NCBI RefSeq assembly: GCF_001885945.1
Contig: NZ_JXKQ01000001.1
Location: 406,001-470,000, forward strand
DNA from: Enterococcus hermanniensis
GTDB lineage: Bacteria > Bacillota > Bacilli > Lactobacillales > Enterococcaceae
DNA: 64,000 nucleotides
Direction: 5' to 3'
Under the pieces are notes generated by a model. That model saw only the letters and a list, made by a program, of their open reading frames with translations. It was not told the DNA's origin and made no database searches. Of this stretch, positions 1-8,590 are shown piece by piece. The position numbers were made by a program, and so were the translations under genes. Positions within the stretch are counted from its first letter, which is position 1; each line of letters starts with the position of its first letter.

Positions 1-110
1 TCTAAGGCATCTTCAATCGACACACCCGATGCTCCTGCTTCCATCAAAATATTTGAAACAGCTTCGACTGCTTCGCTTTCAGTAGTAACTTTTACTTCAT
101 TCCATTTCAT
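1..110 (-). CDS. prmA: Ribosomal protein L11 methyltransferase, N-terminal part only
   Basis: Reading the complement from 110, a GGAG-type ribosome binding site is followed by an ATG and a protein that starts [18 protein letters not shown], then continues with an [14 protein letters not shown] stretch. This matches the N-terminal substrate-recognition domain of PrmA, which trimethylates ribosomal protein L11 in the cytoplasm using SAM. Only about 36 codons are inside the window; the methyltransferase domain lies beyond the left edge. The gene next to it encodes DUF3013, a common prmA neighbour in streptococci and enterococci, which supports the call. Identification rests on the N-terminal sequence and context only. 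Confidence 0.8.
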   Translation of the reverse strand, partial: MKWNEVKVTTESEAVEAVSNILMEAGASGVSIEDAL

Positions 111-168
111 AAGGGTTCTCCTTGCTCAGCTTAAAATAATTTTTGTCTTGCTAACATATAGTGATTAA

Positions 169-645
169 TTAATAATTAGGATAAGGTAGATAGCTACTAT
201 CGCTGGGCTTGATTGATGCCTTAAAAATTGTATCATCCCAAACCATTTCAAAGACTGCATCCTCACTATCATCCGCTAAGAAGTCTAACAAATCACTTTG
301 ACCTTCTTCGATCACATCTCTTAAATAATCCACCACGGCCGTCAGTTCATTTTTCTTCATGCCTTTTTTTCCTTCATAAGGAATGACTGCCAAAAAATCC
401 TCGGCATCATAGTTAGATTTAGCTGGATCCACTAACAAAATCGCATCTTCAAACTCGATAATTTCTTCTTCTGATGCAATTCCATCCACATCATCGATTG
501 CAATTTGTCCTTTGTTTTCACCATAAATTCGAAAAGCAATCTCAAAACTACGATTGCGAACATCCCAATCTAACGCTAATTCGTAATCGGGAATTTTTTG
601 GTTCAAATAACTATCTAAATAAGTGACCATTGTTTCTTTTGCCAT
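169..645 (-). CDS. DUF3013 family protein of unknown function
   Basis: This is a 158-residue acidic soluble protein without signal peptide or membrane segment. It has many Asp/Glu stretches (for example IDDVDGIASEEEIIEFED around residues 50-67) and a short hydrophobic strand pattern. Proteins like this, annotated DUF3013, sit beside prmA in Enterococcus and Streptococcus; no biochemical role is established that I know of. It is separated from the glycosylase gene upstream by only 2 nt, so the two are very probably cotranscribed, with prmA following 58 nt downstream. The family call is from overall sequence and synteny. Confidence 0.75.
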   Translation of the reverse strand: MAKETMVTYLDSYLNQKIPDYELALDWDVRNRSFEIAFRIYGENKGQIAIDDVDGIASEEEIIEFEDAILLVDPAKSNYDAEDFLAVIPYEGKKGMKKNELTAVVDYLRDVIEEGQSDLLDFLADDSEDAVFEMVWDDTIFKASIKPSDSSYLPYPNY

Positions 646-647
646 GT

Positions 648-1274
648 TTATTTCCTCCAGCCGTTTTCTTCATCAATCAATTTTTTTCTTTGTTTCGTTA
701 TGTATGGATTGCCACGAACAACATATCGTAACGGACGTTCTGTCCAAACACCTTTATTTGGAATACCAATCCGTGGTAGTGCATCGATCACTTTAGGAAA
801 TCGCCGTTTCTCGGGAACCAAGTGCAATGAACTCGAAAAAATGGATCTGCCATATAATTCTGGTTTGATTCCAAGTGCTTCGACTAGCTTTCCAGGTCCA
901 TTAGAAAGTTCAACACCTAGCCTACCATGACGATTCATAATCATTTGATCCAGGCCTTCTACTGGTTCAAACCCTCGGATCATCACTCCTTGTGGGATCC
1001 CAACTGGTTGTGTGATCATATTCAAGATCAAATGCGTGTGCATCGTATATAAATAAATCGTCCCTGGCTTTTCATACATCGCTCGAACTCTGGGCGTATC
1101 ACGCATCCCATAACTGTGGGCTGCTTCATCATCAGGACCTAGATAGGCCTCGCAATCTACGATATAGCCACCTAATTTTCCATTCGGAGTCTCGTGTTCG
1201 ATATACATTCCTAACAGATATTTCGCAATATTCTCAGTCGTTTCATGATTAAAATACTCAATGATTTGTTCCAT
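648..1274 (-). CDS. mpg: 3-methyladenine DNA glycosylase, AAG/MPG family
   Basis: Base-excision repair glycosylase that removes alkylated purines such as 3-methyladenine and hypoxanthine. The protein has the AAG-family hallmarks: an early GGYIVDCEAYLGPDDEAAHS segment containing the catalytic Glu, then GTIYLYTMHTHLILNM, and SNGPGKLVEALGI near residue 135. A longer frame opens at a TTG at 1301, but the best ribosome binding site (GGAGAAGG) lies 6-7 nt before the ATG at 1274, giving a 208-residue protein beginning MEQIIEYF. I therefore prefer 1274. It lies immediately upstream of the DUF3013 gene in the same orientation. Family assignment is firm; the start is inference. Confidence 0.88.
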   Translation of the reverse strand: MEQIIEYFNHETTENIAKYLLGMYIEHETPNGKLGGYIVDCEAYLGPDDEAAHSYGMRDTPRVRAMYEKPGTIYLYTMHTHLILNMITQPVGIPQGVMIRGFEPVEGLDQMIMNRHGRLGVELSNGPGKLVEALGIKPELYGRSIFSSSLHLVPEKRRFPKVIDALPRIGIPNKGVWTERPLRYVVRGNPYITKQRKKLIDEENGWRK

Positions 1275-1505
1275 TTCATTCACCTTCTCCATGATACACA
1301 ATAATCCAGTCCCACGCTACGCCCAGCAATCAAAACCCAACAAACATAAGCGAAAAATGATATAATTAGAACATACATTTGCTGATTTCACCATGTATGA
1401 CTTGTTCAAACAAGCAAATTTTATTGATTTCTTTTGAATCCTTTTTATACATAGAATTATTGAGCAACTATTTTATCACTAATACCAACTAAACCAAGGA
1501 GGTCT

Positions 1506-2789
1506 ATGATGCAACAGCCTTTAGCTTACCGTATGCGTCCGCGTAATCTAGACGAAGTAGTCGGTCAACAGCAGCTCGTCGGAAAAGGAAAAATCATCCG
1601 CCGAATGGTTGAAGCTCGAATGCTTTCATCGATGATTTTATATGGACCGCCTGGCACCGGTAAAACAAGTATTGCTAGTGCTATTGCTGGTTCTACGAAT
1701 TACGCTTTTCGCATGTTGAATGCAGCGACAGATACAAAAAAAGATTTGCAGATCGTGGCCGAAGAAGCTAAGATGAGTGGCACCGTCATTTTGTTACTAG
1801 ATGAAGTTCACCGTTTAGATAAAACCAAACAAGATTTCCTATTGCCACATCTAGAGAGCGGCCGAATCATCATGATTGGTGCGACGACTGAAAATCCTTA
1901 TATCACGATCAATCCCGCGATTCGCAGTCGGACACAAATTTTCGAAGTAAAGCCACTTGATGAAGAGGATATAATAACGGCCGTCCAAACAGCCTTGAAT
2001 GATCATGAACGTGGCCTTGGTGAATATCCAGTAGAATTAGATGAAGAAGCGTTGAAACATCTTGCTCGTGCGACCAACGGCGATCTGCGGAGCGCCTTGA
2101 ATGGGTTAGAATTAGCCACCAAATCAACACCAGTAAATGAATCCGCTCATATTCATTTGACCCTTTCTATTATTGAAGAATGCATTCAACGCAAAGCTTT
2201 GACCCACGACAAAGACGGTGATGCGCACTATGATGTGATTTCCGCTTTTCAAAAATCAATTCGTGGGAGTGACGTTAATGCCGCCTTACATTATTTAGCT
2301 CGTTTAGTCGAAGCCGGTGATTTACCGATTATCTGTCGCCGTTTGATGGTGATTGGATATGAAGATATTGGACTGGCAAATCCAGCCGCAGCAGCTCGAA
2401 CAGTTCAAGCTGTCCAAGCTGCTGAAAAATTGGGCTTTCCTGAAGCTCGGATTCCTTTAGCAGATACAGTCGTCGATCTTTGTCTGTCACCAAAATCCAA
2501 TTCTGCCTACACTGCTTTAGATGCAGCAATCGCTGATATTCGGATGGGCAATGCGGGAGAAGTTCCCGATCATTTACGTGATAGTCATTATAAAGGCGCC
2601 CAAGCATTAAAGCGTGGTGTTGGTTATCAATACCCTCATAATTTTGAAAATGCATGGGTCGATCAACAATATTTACCTAATAAAATAAAAAATGCACATT
2701 ACTATGAACCCAAAGCAACGGGTAAATACGAACAAGCACTTGGACAACAATATCAGCGAATCGCTGAATGGAAAAAACAAAAAAAATAA
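1506..2789 (+). CDS. rarA: Replication-associated recombination protein RarA (AAA+ ATPase)
   Basis: RarA/MgsA is a clamp-loader-like AAA+ ATPase that acts at stalled replication forks. Visible are the Walker A motif GPPGTGKT (residues about 47-54), Walker B ILLLDEVHR (95-103), a sensor-1 type GATTENP, and the C-terminal MgsA tetramerisation domain with the LANPAAAARTVQA stretch. Length (427 aa) is normal for the family. AAGGAGG sits 3 nt before the first of two adjacent ATG codons; the second, at 1509, has more usual spacing and may be the real start. It converges on the efflux gene, and a shared bidirectional terminator separates them. Confidence 0.95.
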   Translation: MMQQPLAYRMRPRNLDEVVGQQQLVGKGKIIRRMVEARMLSSMILYGPPGTGKTSIASAIAGSTNYAFRMLNAATDTKKDLQIVAEEAKMSGTVILLLDEVHRLDKTKQDFLLPHLESGRIIMIGATTENPYITINPAIRSRTQIFEVKPLDEEDIITAVQTALNDHERGLGEYPVELDEEALKHLARATNGDLRSALNGLELATKSTPVNESAHIHLTLSIIEECIQRKALTHDKDGDAHYDVISAFQKSIRGSDVNAALHYLARLVEAGDLPIICRRLMVIGYEDIGLANPAAAARTVQAVQAAEKLGFPEARIPLADTVVDLCLSPKSNSAYTALDAAIADIRMGNAGEVPDHLRDSHYKGAQALKRGVGYQYPHNFENAWVDQQYLPNKIKNAHYYEPKATGKYEQALGQQYQRIAEWKKQKK

Positions 2790-2793
2790 AGTA

Positions 2794-2826
2794 AAAAAAC
2801 ACAGGCAACTTATTCGCCTGTGTTTT
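2794..2826. terminator. Bidirectional rho-independent terminator, rarA / MFS
   Basis: The arms ACACAGGC and GCCTGTGT flank a loop of about 10 nt and are bordered by A- and T-runs on both sides, so the hairpin can stop transcripts from both convergent genes. The stop codon of the MFS gene (2810-2812) lies in the loop. Confidence 0.85.
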
Positions 2827-4216
2827 TTGTTTTATTGGTTAAGAATAAACTTGGGATAAAAATCAGCGCTAAGACAACTACGGATACAAGAAAACCGGCA
2901 TGATAGGCAACCAATTGATGAGCAATCGTTGGTTGCGCACCTTGTAAGACGGTCGCCACAACCGTAGCAATCATTGCGGAACCAAAGCTTGAGCCCAGAT
3001 TTTCAATGATATTGATTCCCACACCAGCATCAGGTAATTCTTCATCCTTTAGACCTGTATAAGCATCACTGGTCAACGGTAGATTGATCCCACCAAAACT
3101 AGTACCACGAATAAATAGAATCAAGGCAATCCAAGCCATATTTGTAGTGTTCGTTACAAATACTAACGGAATCGTACCAATCAAAGAAATAATCAGGCTG
3201 ACGATCACAACATATTTAGCACCTAATTTATCGATCATTTTTCCAATCACTGGACGAGTAATTAACATACCAACACCTTGCGGTATCATTGCGATCGCTG
3301 CTTCCATTGCCGAAAAATGACGAAAATTTTGGAAAAAGAGCGGTAAGATCAGCATCGGTCCCATAATTGCAATATTCGCAAAAAATAGCCCAATACTGGA
3401 TGCTTTAAAACTTCGGTGTGAAAAAATCGTTAACGGTAAAACTGTCTCATGCTTTTTAAGCCGGTCATAAAGAATATAGGTGATTAAACAAACGATTCCG
3501 ACACCGGTCCATAGCAATGACTCACTATTTCTAAACGTAGCATGATCGGCAGCTTTCGTAATACCATAAATTAGTGCTGCGCTCATAATCGATAAGTCAG
3601 CAATCCCAAAAACATCTAGTTTACTCTTACGATTAAAGGGCGCAAAATTAGGCAAAGTCCGTGCCATTAATGGTGCGGCTATCAAAATGATAAACACATT
3701 AATGAAGAATATCCATCGCCACGAAGCGGCCTGTACAATAAAGCCACCAAGTACAGGACCTAAGATTGGGCCAAAAATCATTGGGGTGCTAACAATCGCC
3801 ATCACTCGACCCACATTTTCTGGACCTGCTGTTTTGACTAGTAAAGTAGACATTAAGGGAGTAATGATTCCTGCACTAAATCCCTGTAATAATCGAAAGA
3901 CGATGAAGCTAGTGACATTCCAACTAATCCCGGCAAGAATCGAAGTGATTCCGAATAGGATCACCGCTCCAATAAAAATCTTCTTTCCATTGAAACGATT
4001 CATCAACCAACCTGCGATAGGCACAGCGATGGCCATCGCTAACACATAGCCAGTGATCGCCCACTGGATCGTCGCTAAATTGGTTTGAAATGTTTTGGTC
4101 AATTGATCGATGGCGATGTTGACCATCGTAGAATCAAGCATCGGGGCAATGGCACCTAAAGCGATCGCCCAAGCTGCCGAAAGTACTTCTTTTGGTAATT
4201 TATTTGATTGAGTCAT
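2810..4216 (-). CDS. Drug:H+ antiporter of the MFS DHA2 type
   Basis: A 468-residue polytopic membrane protein with about 14 hydrophobic segments. It shows the MFS motif A-like MNRFNGKKIF after TM2, and the motif C region TPMIFGPILGPVLGGF in TM5 that marks drug antiporters (EmrB/LmrB/QacA group). It probably exports a toxic hydrophobic compound using the proton gradient; the substrate is unknown. AAAGGAG precedes the ATG with good spacing. It follows a MarR regulator gene in the same orientation but has its own near-consensus promoter overlapped by a perfect palindrome, so MarR repression relieved by a ligand is the likely control. No resistance phenotype can be deduced. Confidence 0.88.
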   Translation of the reverse strand: MTQSNKLPKEVLSAAWAIALGAIAPMLDSTMVNIAIDQLTKTFQTNLATIQWAITGYVLAMAIAVPIAGWLMNRFNGKKIFIGAVILFGITSILAGISWNVTSFIVFRLLQGFSAGIITPLMSTLLVKTAGPENVGRVMAIVSTPMIFGPILGPVLGGFIVQAASWRWIFFINVFIILIAAPLMARTLPNFAPFNRKSKLDVFGIADLSIMSAALIYGITKAADHATFRNSESLLWTGVGIVCLITYILYDRLKKHETVLPLTIFSHRSFKASSIGLFFANIAIMGPMLILPLFFQNFRHFSAMEAAIAMIPQGVGMLITRPVIGKMIDKLGAKYVVIVSLIISLIGTIPLVFVTNTTNMAWIALILFIRGTSFGGINLPLTSDAYTGLKDEELPDAGVGINIIENLGSSFGSAMIATVVATVLQGAQPTIAHQLVAYHAGFLVSVVVLALIFIPSLFLTNKTKNTGE

Positions 4217-4315
4217 AATGAACTCCTTTCATTTGTTAAAGAATTAATTTATATTTTTTTCGCCTTTTAGATAAATACTAACGTGAAAACAATCGCTGCA
4301 GCCAATTGTTTTTTT

Positions 4316-4329
4316 GTTTCCTAGGAAAC
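4316..4329. promoter_or_regulatory. Perfect 14-bp palindrome, candidate MarR operator
   Basis: GTTTCCTAGGAAAC is a perfect inverted repeat that overlaps the 3' end of the efflux-pump -10 box and the expected transcription start. That position suits a repressor operator. The MarR-type regulator encoded next door is the obvious candidate ligand, which is inference. Confidence 0.55.
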
Positions 4330-4356
4330 TATATAACCTTTTTGTTTCTTTGTCAA
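4328..4356 (-). promoter_or_regulatory. Promoter of the DHA2 efflux gene
   Basis: On the complement, TTGACA (4356-4351) and TATAGT (4333-4328) are separated by exactly 17 nt. The -35 box lies in a small inverted repeat, TTTGT-TG-ACAAA (4349-4360). A 22-nt block here (4339-4360) recurs with one mismatch at 4930-4951 in the marR promoter. Confidence 0.75.
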
Positions 4357-4372
4357 CAAAAAAATAAAAATA

Positions 4373-4401
4373 AAAAGAAGTAGCCTTTCGACTACTCCTT
4401 A
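4373..4401 (-). terminator. Terminator of the marR gene
   Basis: On the complement the arms AGTAG and CTACT close a loop, followed by a long T-rich run (complement of 4355-4378). The hairpin begins at the marR stop codon and separates marR from the efflux promoter. Confidence 0.6.
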
Positions 4402-4866
4402 ATTGATCTTAATTCCTTGCTCTTTGATTTCTTGATCGAGATGTTGATCATATCGCTCAAGAAATTTCAGAAAACCTTCATATTGCTCATCTGTAATAGG
4501 CGCGAAAACTTCTTTATCGCGTTCTGTAAATTCTTCATGTAATTTTTCATGAAGTTTAAAGACCTGTTTGCCTTCTTCCGCTAATCTAAAATAAATTTCT
4601 TTTTTATTTTCTGCTTTACGATAACTTTCAATATAATGTTTAGCCAACATTTTTTTCGTTAATTTACTGATTGCTCCACGAGTCATATAAAGAGATTCAG
4701 CCATTTTCGTTACGTTAGGATCTTCATTTTTACCAATATATTCAATACAATGAACCTCAGAAGCTGTATACTTCGACAAGGCTTGCTCCATTTTCACTTT
4801 ATTGAGCCAAGCAAGTTTATTAAATACCGCACTGTAACCTTCTAAGACTTCTTCTCTTTTACTCAT
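4399..4866 (-). CDS. MarR family transcriptional regulator
   Basis: A 155-residue protein with the MarR winged-helix layout. An N-terminal dimerisation helix is followed by the HTH segment EVHCIEYIGKNEDPNVTKMAES with recognition helix MTRGAISKLTKKM (about residues 63-75), then the wing containing AENKKEIYFRLAEEGK (about 84-99) and a C-terminal dimerisation helix. MarR proteins are dimeric repressors released by small ligands or oxidants. AGGAGAAAAAG precedes the ATG. The gene lies upstream of a DHA2 efflux pump in the same direction, and both promoters share a 22-nt block, which suggests autoregulation and control of the pump. The ligand is unknown. Confidence 0.9.
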   Translation of the reverse strand: MSKREEVLEGYSAVFNKLAWLNKVKMEQALSKYTASEVHCIEYIGKNEDPNVTKMAESLYMTRGAISKLTKKMLAKHYIESYRKAENKKEIYFRLAEEGKQVFKLHEKLHEEFTERDKEVFAPITDEQYEGFLKFLERYDQHLDQEIKEQGIKIN

Positions 4867-4918
4867 CTTTTTCTCCTATCTATTTACATAGACTTCTTGT
4901 CCTGATACACGCTCCCTC

Positions 4919-4947
4919 ATTTTAGGATATTTTTGTTTCTTTTTCAA
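4919..4947 (-). promoter_or_regulatory. Promoter of the marR gene
   Basis: On the complement, TTGAAA (4947-4942) and TAAAAT (4924-4919) are separated by 17 nt. The region 4930-4951 matches the efflux promoter block 4339-4360 at 21 of 22 positions. The -35 box lies just past the stop codon of the WxL gene, so marR is transcribed separately from it. Confidence 0.65.
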
Positions 4948-4952
4948 CAAAG

Positions 4953-7900
4953 TCATTCAACTTTTGTTGTTAGTACCCAATGAAAGCTGAAGGAATAAGT
5001 GCCAATTTTCTGTCGTTCTTTAGCCATTCGTAGAAAAATCCCTGTCTTCGTATCCCATTCACTAAAATCCGTTTCGAATGACCCCTGACCTTCCATTAGT
5101 AAAAATTCCTCTTCAAGTGAATAGATCTGTCCTTGCTTTTTGAAAAACAATTCACCTTTCTTATCCGATATAGCCTTTAGTTTAAGCTGCCAGTTTTCTT
5201 TTTCTATTCTTGTATCTTTAATCTGTAATTTTCCAACGATTTGTGGATAAAAAATTGTCGTTTGACCAATTGAATGCGTCCCAAAATCAATTTCTGAAGG
5301 AACTGCTACTAATTCTAAATTTTCAGTTGTTTGTTGAAAGGATGCTTGGAGTTGGTGGTGATAGCCCGATTCAGGAAACCATCTTTTTTCAATGATTTGT
5401 CTTTCTTCACCGTTACTTATTTTCAGTTCTGCCTGCTGGAATTCAACTGATTCCGATTCGACAAAAGTAATGTCTAACGGGAGCAAGCTATTCAGTGGGA
5501 CAACCACTCGTCCGAACCTACTCGTTCCATTTCCCCAAATAGCTACTGGCAAAGGTTCATTATCCGGTGCTCGGGCGGGTAGATATTTTATTTCTCCATA
5601 TGGACTTACGACTTGATATTCAAGAATTGTTGCTGCTACTGCATAACTTGTCTGCTCACTGTTATCGCCTGTATAAGAATAGCCAAACTCATCAAATCCA
5701 ATAAAATTATCTGGTGTCAGCCCTTGTGACTGATCTGTAAAAGTGATAATCGGAAAGCCTGATTGTACGCCGAAGTAAGTTCCAATAATTTCTTGCTGTC
5801 TACTAGATGTTAACAATCGCCAAATCAAGTGTGATTCTGTTACTAACTTATTTAAATAGATGTTTTCTGCTCCGGCTGGTGAATGAAGCTCGGCTTCCGT
5901 TGCTGCTTTCAATGACCCCGTTTTTAATTGTTCTACTTTGATAATGGCCTCTTTTAATAATTCTACTTCGCCAAATTGATGATACATTTGGGCAAAATTT
6001 TCTGATTTTGCCTCGCTTCCATTTAAAATTTTCTGAGCAGTTAATTGATCAGATACAGTTAAATGGGTAAAATTCAGCACTTCGTCTATTTTGGCAGTTC
6101 CGATTTTTAGCGCTACTTGATTTTTACTTTTTGCAATCAAATGATTGGTAAAACTAGTTGTATCTGAAGCAATCAATTGCTTGATCGCCTTAGCATCTTT
6201 GATATCTACCATTACTTCATGCAATAATTCTCCAGCAAAACTATTTTTTACCATTCCTTGGACCAAAGAAAAATTACCTTGGGGTGTACAAATGTCCAAA
6301 TAAACTTTTGAACTACTTAAAGTTTTCGTATTTTCTGAACCATCTCCAATGATTTCCATACCCGAAAATTGTTGATCCGTCTCCATGGAAAAAGTAACCT
6401 GTTTAGCTGGGCCACCTAAATAATTCTTAGCAGAGGCTGCTTTAGGCCGTCCTGCAATGATTTGCAAGTCATCCGCTAATTCGACTTTTCCTGTCACTCT
6501 CAGCTCTATATCACCACTGATCATGCCTTCTTTAGCAACACTTCCAATTATCTTTGTTGGATCATTGCTTTTAAAGAAACGTCCACCACTAATATGTGTT
6601 TTGACATCCCCATCAATCATATGATTCGAAACTCTTCCATAGGTTCCCACGATCGTACCTAAAAAGTCACCCCCAACTATTTTTGTCTGGGCAGTTCCAA
6701 TCATTCGTCGGTCCTTTTCACTCCCTGCAGCGCCAACGTTCTCTAGTTTCCCGCCCGTCATTTCAAACAAACTATCTCCATAAATTCGATAGCAACCGCT
6801 GCCAGCACCAAAAATACTCGTAACTTGTCCTCCTCTACAAGTTACTTGGCACTCACCTTCGATAATGCCACTAAAACTACCACCATAGGCATTTTGGACC
6901 AATGCTTCATAAATGTCTAAAGTTGTTTTCCCTTGAATATACAACGAAGTTTCTAACGTTTCCTGAGCACTCCCACCACCTGCTGCAACGCTAAAACCGT
7001 AGAGAGCACCTAAATAATTTTCGGTTGTTAATATATCCGGATCTTTTCCTACTTTTTGCATATGAAGTCCCCAGCTTTTACTATATGCCAGACTAGCTTC
7101 ACCTAAACTCAAGTGAACATCGCCTTTGATTACACCCATCGAGCCAGCACCATTGATTGTATTATCCATTCCTAAAACATCGCTCACACAACCACCTAGC
7201 ACTTGTGTCGTCACATTGCCTACAACTAAAAAATTAGTTTTGCTTTTAGCCAAAGCTAAACGTGATTCTGCTGTTAATTGATCATACTCAATCTCTTCTG
7301 CTGTACGTTTTTGTGGATCATTCAAATCAACAGCTGGAAGTAAATTTTCGGAGTTGGTCAGACTGACTTTGGAAATATCTAACCCTCCTGCGCCATCGAT
7401 TCGTTTAAACGAGCCTGCGTTGGCTTTTCCTGCATAGATTTTATTCGTGATAGAGCCATAAATTGCACCAAGTCTCTGATTTCCACCAATAAAACTTCTT
7501 TCTCCTTGATGAAACGCTCTAGAATCAATTGACGTAGTGATTCCTCCATAGATCTCACCAATTTGAGATCCACCTACGAAGCATCCATTGTCAGAAAAAC
7601 TTCCTTTACCTTCAATTTTATTAGTAATCATTCCTGTGGTGCTCCTCGCCACACCTCCAATAAAATTACCTAAAGTAAAATTTGTGTTGTCAGAAGAGAG
7701 TCTATTTTTAATTATGCCGTTCACAGTGACTGCATTCAATTCTGTACCTAAACCTCCACCGTAATACTCCAGTAATCGTCCATCTAAAGAACAGATTTCT
7801 GTCGTGATATTGCCGGTAATTTCCCCAGTCGCTGAACCACCGCATAAGCGATCAATCTCACCGATCATAGAAAGAATTTTTATTTGAATATCCCCTGTTA

Positions 7901-8474
7901 ATGCCCCTTTTTCATTTCCCCCATAAATTTCCCAAGTACCACCAGCAACTTGATCAAACAAAAGTACTGGATCTCCTGTTAAATCTCGGTTACCGCCACC
8001 ATATAAACACGTTTTCCCTAAATGTTGAATATTTTCAAATAATAAGGAATGGCCATTTCCGAATAGTTGCGCAACTTGTAGTGTCAAATTGCTAAAGCTG
8101 ATAGCTTGCCCCAGAAAACATTGATCCGGCAATCTAAGAATGGCATCTTTCGTTTTCCCTTTAATAGTCAACTTACTTTCAATGCTCATCAAGGTAATCG
8201 TATCAAGCGACGGATCTTCCACAACAAAGTCTCTTCCAATAGAAGCTTGGCTTAAATCTAATTCACCGTCTAGTAAAATATCGTATTCTTCGGCTGTTCC
8301 GGCTTTATCGATATCCAATAATAATTGTTTGAAACCCTCGACGGTCACTGGATATCGCGCTCCTTGATTCACAGCAGGTATCAGTTCTAACGATTGACTT
8401 TGTGCCTCTTGTGGAACAGCTAAAAATAATAAAATATATATAATTGGCAACAAATAAACACTTTTTTTTGACAT
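4953..8474 (-). CDS. Very large secreted WxL-domain surface protein with beta-helix-like repeats
   Basis: The 1173-residue protein begins with a Sec signal peptide (MSKKSVYLLPIIYILLFLAV, cleavage probably after AQS near residue 26). Residues about 180-350 and 420-660 hold many irregular repeats of the type G-x-I-x-G-x-I-x-x-x-I followed by GG, the pattern of a parallel beta-helix adhesin or lyase-like solenoid. The C-terminus (about 1055-1173) carries a WxL domain: DFGTHSIG, then IKDTRIEKENWQLKLKA with W1095-x-L, and a final YSFSFHWVLT with W1166-x-L. WxL domains bind peptidoglycan non-covalently, and no LPxTG motif is present. Ten cysteines (119, 156, 211, 228, 298, 429, 542, 546, 561, 729) are unusual for a Gram-positive secreted protein. 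No other WxL or DUF916 gene is nearby. AAGGAGG precedes the ATG. The ligand is unknown; adhesion is a guess. Confidence 0.85.
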   Translation of the reverse strand: MSKKSVYLLPIIYILLFLAVPQEAQSQSLELIPAVNQGARYPVTVEGFKQLLLDIDKAGTAEEYDILLDGELDLSQASIGRDFVVEDPSLDTITLMSIESKLTIKGKTKDAILRLPDQCFLGQAISFSNLTLQVAQLFGNGHSLLFENIQHLGKTCLYGGGNRDLTGDPVLLFDQVAGGTWEIYGGNEKGALTGDIQIKILSMIGEIDRLCGGSATGEITGNITTEICSLDGRLLEYYGGGLGTELNAVTVNGIIKNRLSSDNTNFTLGNFIGGVARSTTGMITNKIEGKGSFSDNGCFVGGSQIGEIYGGITTSIDSRAFHQGERSFIGGNQRLGAIYGSITNKIYAGKANAGSFKRIDGAGGLDISKVSLTNSENLLPAVDLNDPQKRTAEEIEYDQLTAESRLALAKSKTNFLVVGNVTTQVLGGCVSDVLGMDNTINGAGSMGVIKGDVHLSLGEASLAYSKSWGLHMQKVGKDPDILTTENYLGALYGFSVAAGGGSAQETLETSLYIQGKTTLDIYEALVQNAYGGSFSGIIEGECQVTCRGGQVTSIFGAGSGCYRIYGDSLFEMTGGKLENVGAAGSEKDRRMIGTAQTKIVGGDFLGTIVGTYGRVSNHMIDGDVKTHISGGRFFKSNDPTKIIGSVAKEGMISGDIELRVTGKVELADDLQIIAGRPKAASAKNYLGGPAKQVTFSMETDQQFSGMEIIGDGSENTKTLSSSKVYLDICTPQGNFSLVQGMVKNSFAGELLHEVMVDIKDAKAIKQLIASDTTSFTNHLIAKSKNQVALKIGTAKIDEVLNFTHLTVSDQLTAQKILNGSEAKSENFAQMYHQFGEVELLKEAIIKVEQLKTGSLKAATEAELHSPAGAENIYLNKLVTESHLIWRLLTSSRQQEIIGTYFGVQSGFPIITFTDQSQGLTPDNFIGFDEFGYSYTGDNSEQTSYAVAATILEYQVVSPYGEIKYLPARAPDNEPLPVAIWGNGTSRFGRVVVPLNSLLPLDITFVESESVEFQQAELKISNGEERQIIEKRWFPESGYHHQLQASFQQTTENLELVAVPSEIDFGTHSIGQTTIFYPQIVGKLQIKDTRIEKENWQLKLKAISDKKGELFFKKQGQIYSLEEEFLLMEGQGSFETDFSEWDTKTGIFLRMAKERQKIGTYSFSFHWVLTTKVE

Positions 8475-8557
8475 ATTGCCCTCCTTTTTTATACAATATA
8501 CGTATAGAAGACGAGAACGTTTTTGGTTTCTATAATTTGTAGTAACAAGCCACTTCG

Positions 8558-8586
8558 TTGCGTCACAATAATCTCTGTGCTATGAT
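8558..8586 (+). promoter_or_regulatory. Promoter of the 6S RNA gene
   Basis: TTGCGT (8558-8563) and TATGAT (8581-8586) are spaced by 17 nt, and the proposed RNA starts 5-7 nt further on, in good register for a sigma-A promoter. Confidence 0.6.
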
Positions 8587-8590
8587 TGAG

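Noticed and set aside
648..1301. Longer start of the alkyladenine glycosylase at a TTG.
   Set aside because: The best ribosome binding site lies inside this extension and points to the ATG at 1274.
1353..1370. TATAAT upstream of rarA considered as its promoter.
   Set aside because: No acceptable -35 element was found at 16-18 nt, so I could not assign it with confidence.
5000..8400. Repeated GGN/IxG codons within the WxL gene considered as a tandem DNA repeat or possible phase-variable tract.
   Set aside because: The similarity is at the protein level only; the DNA copies are divergent and no exact tandem units were seen.
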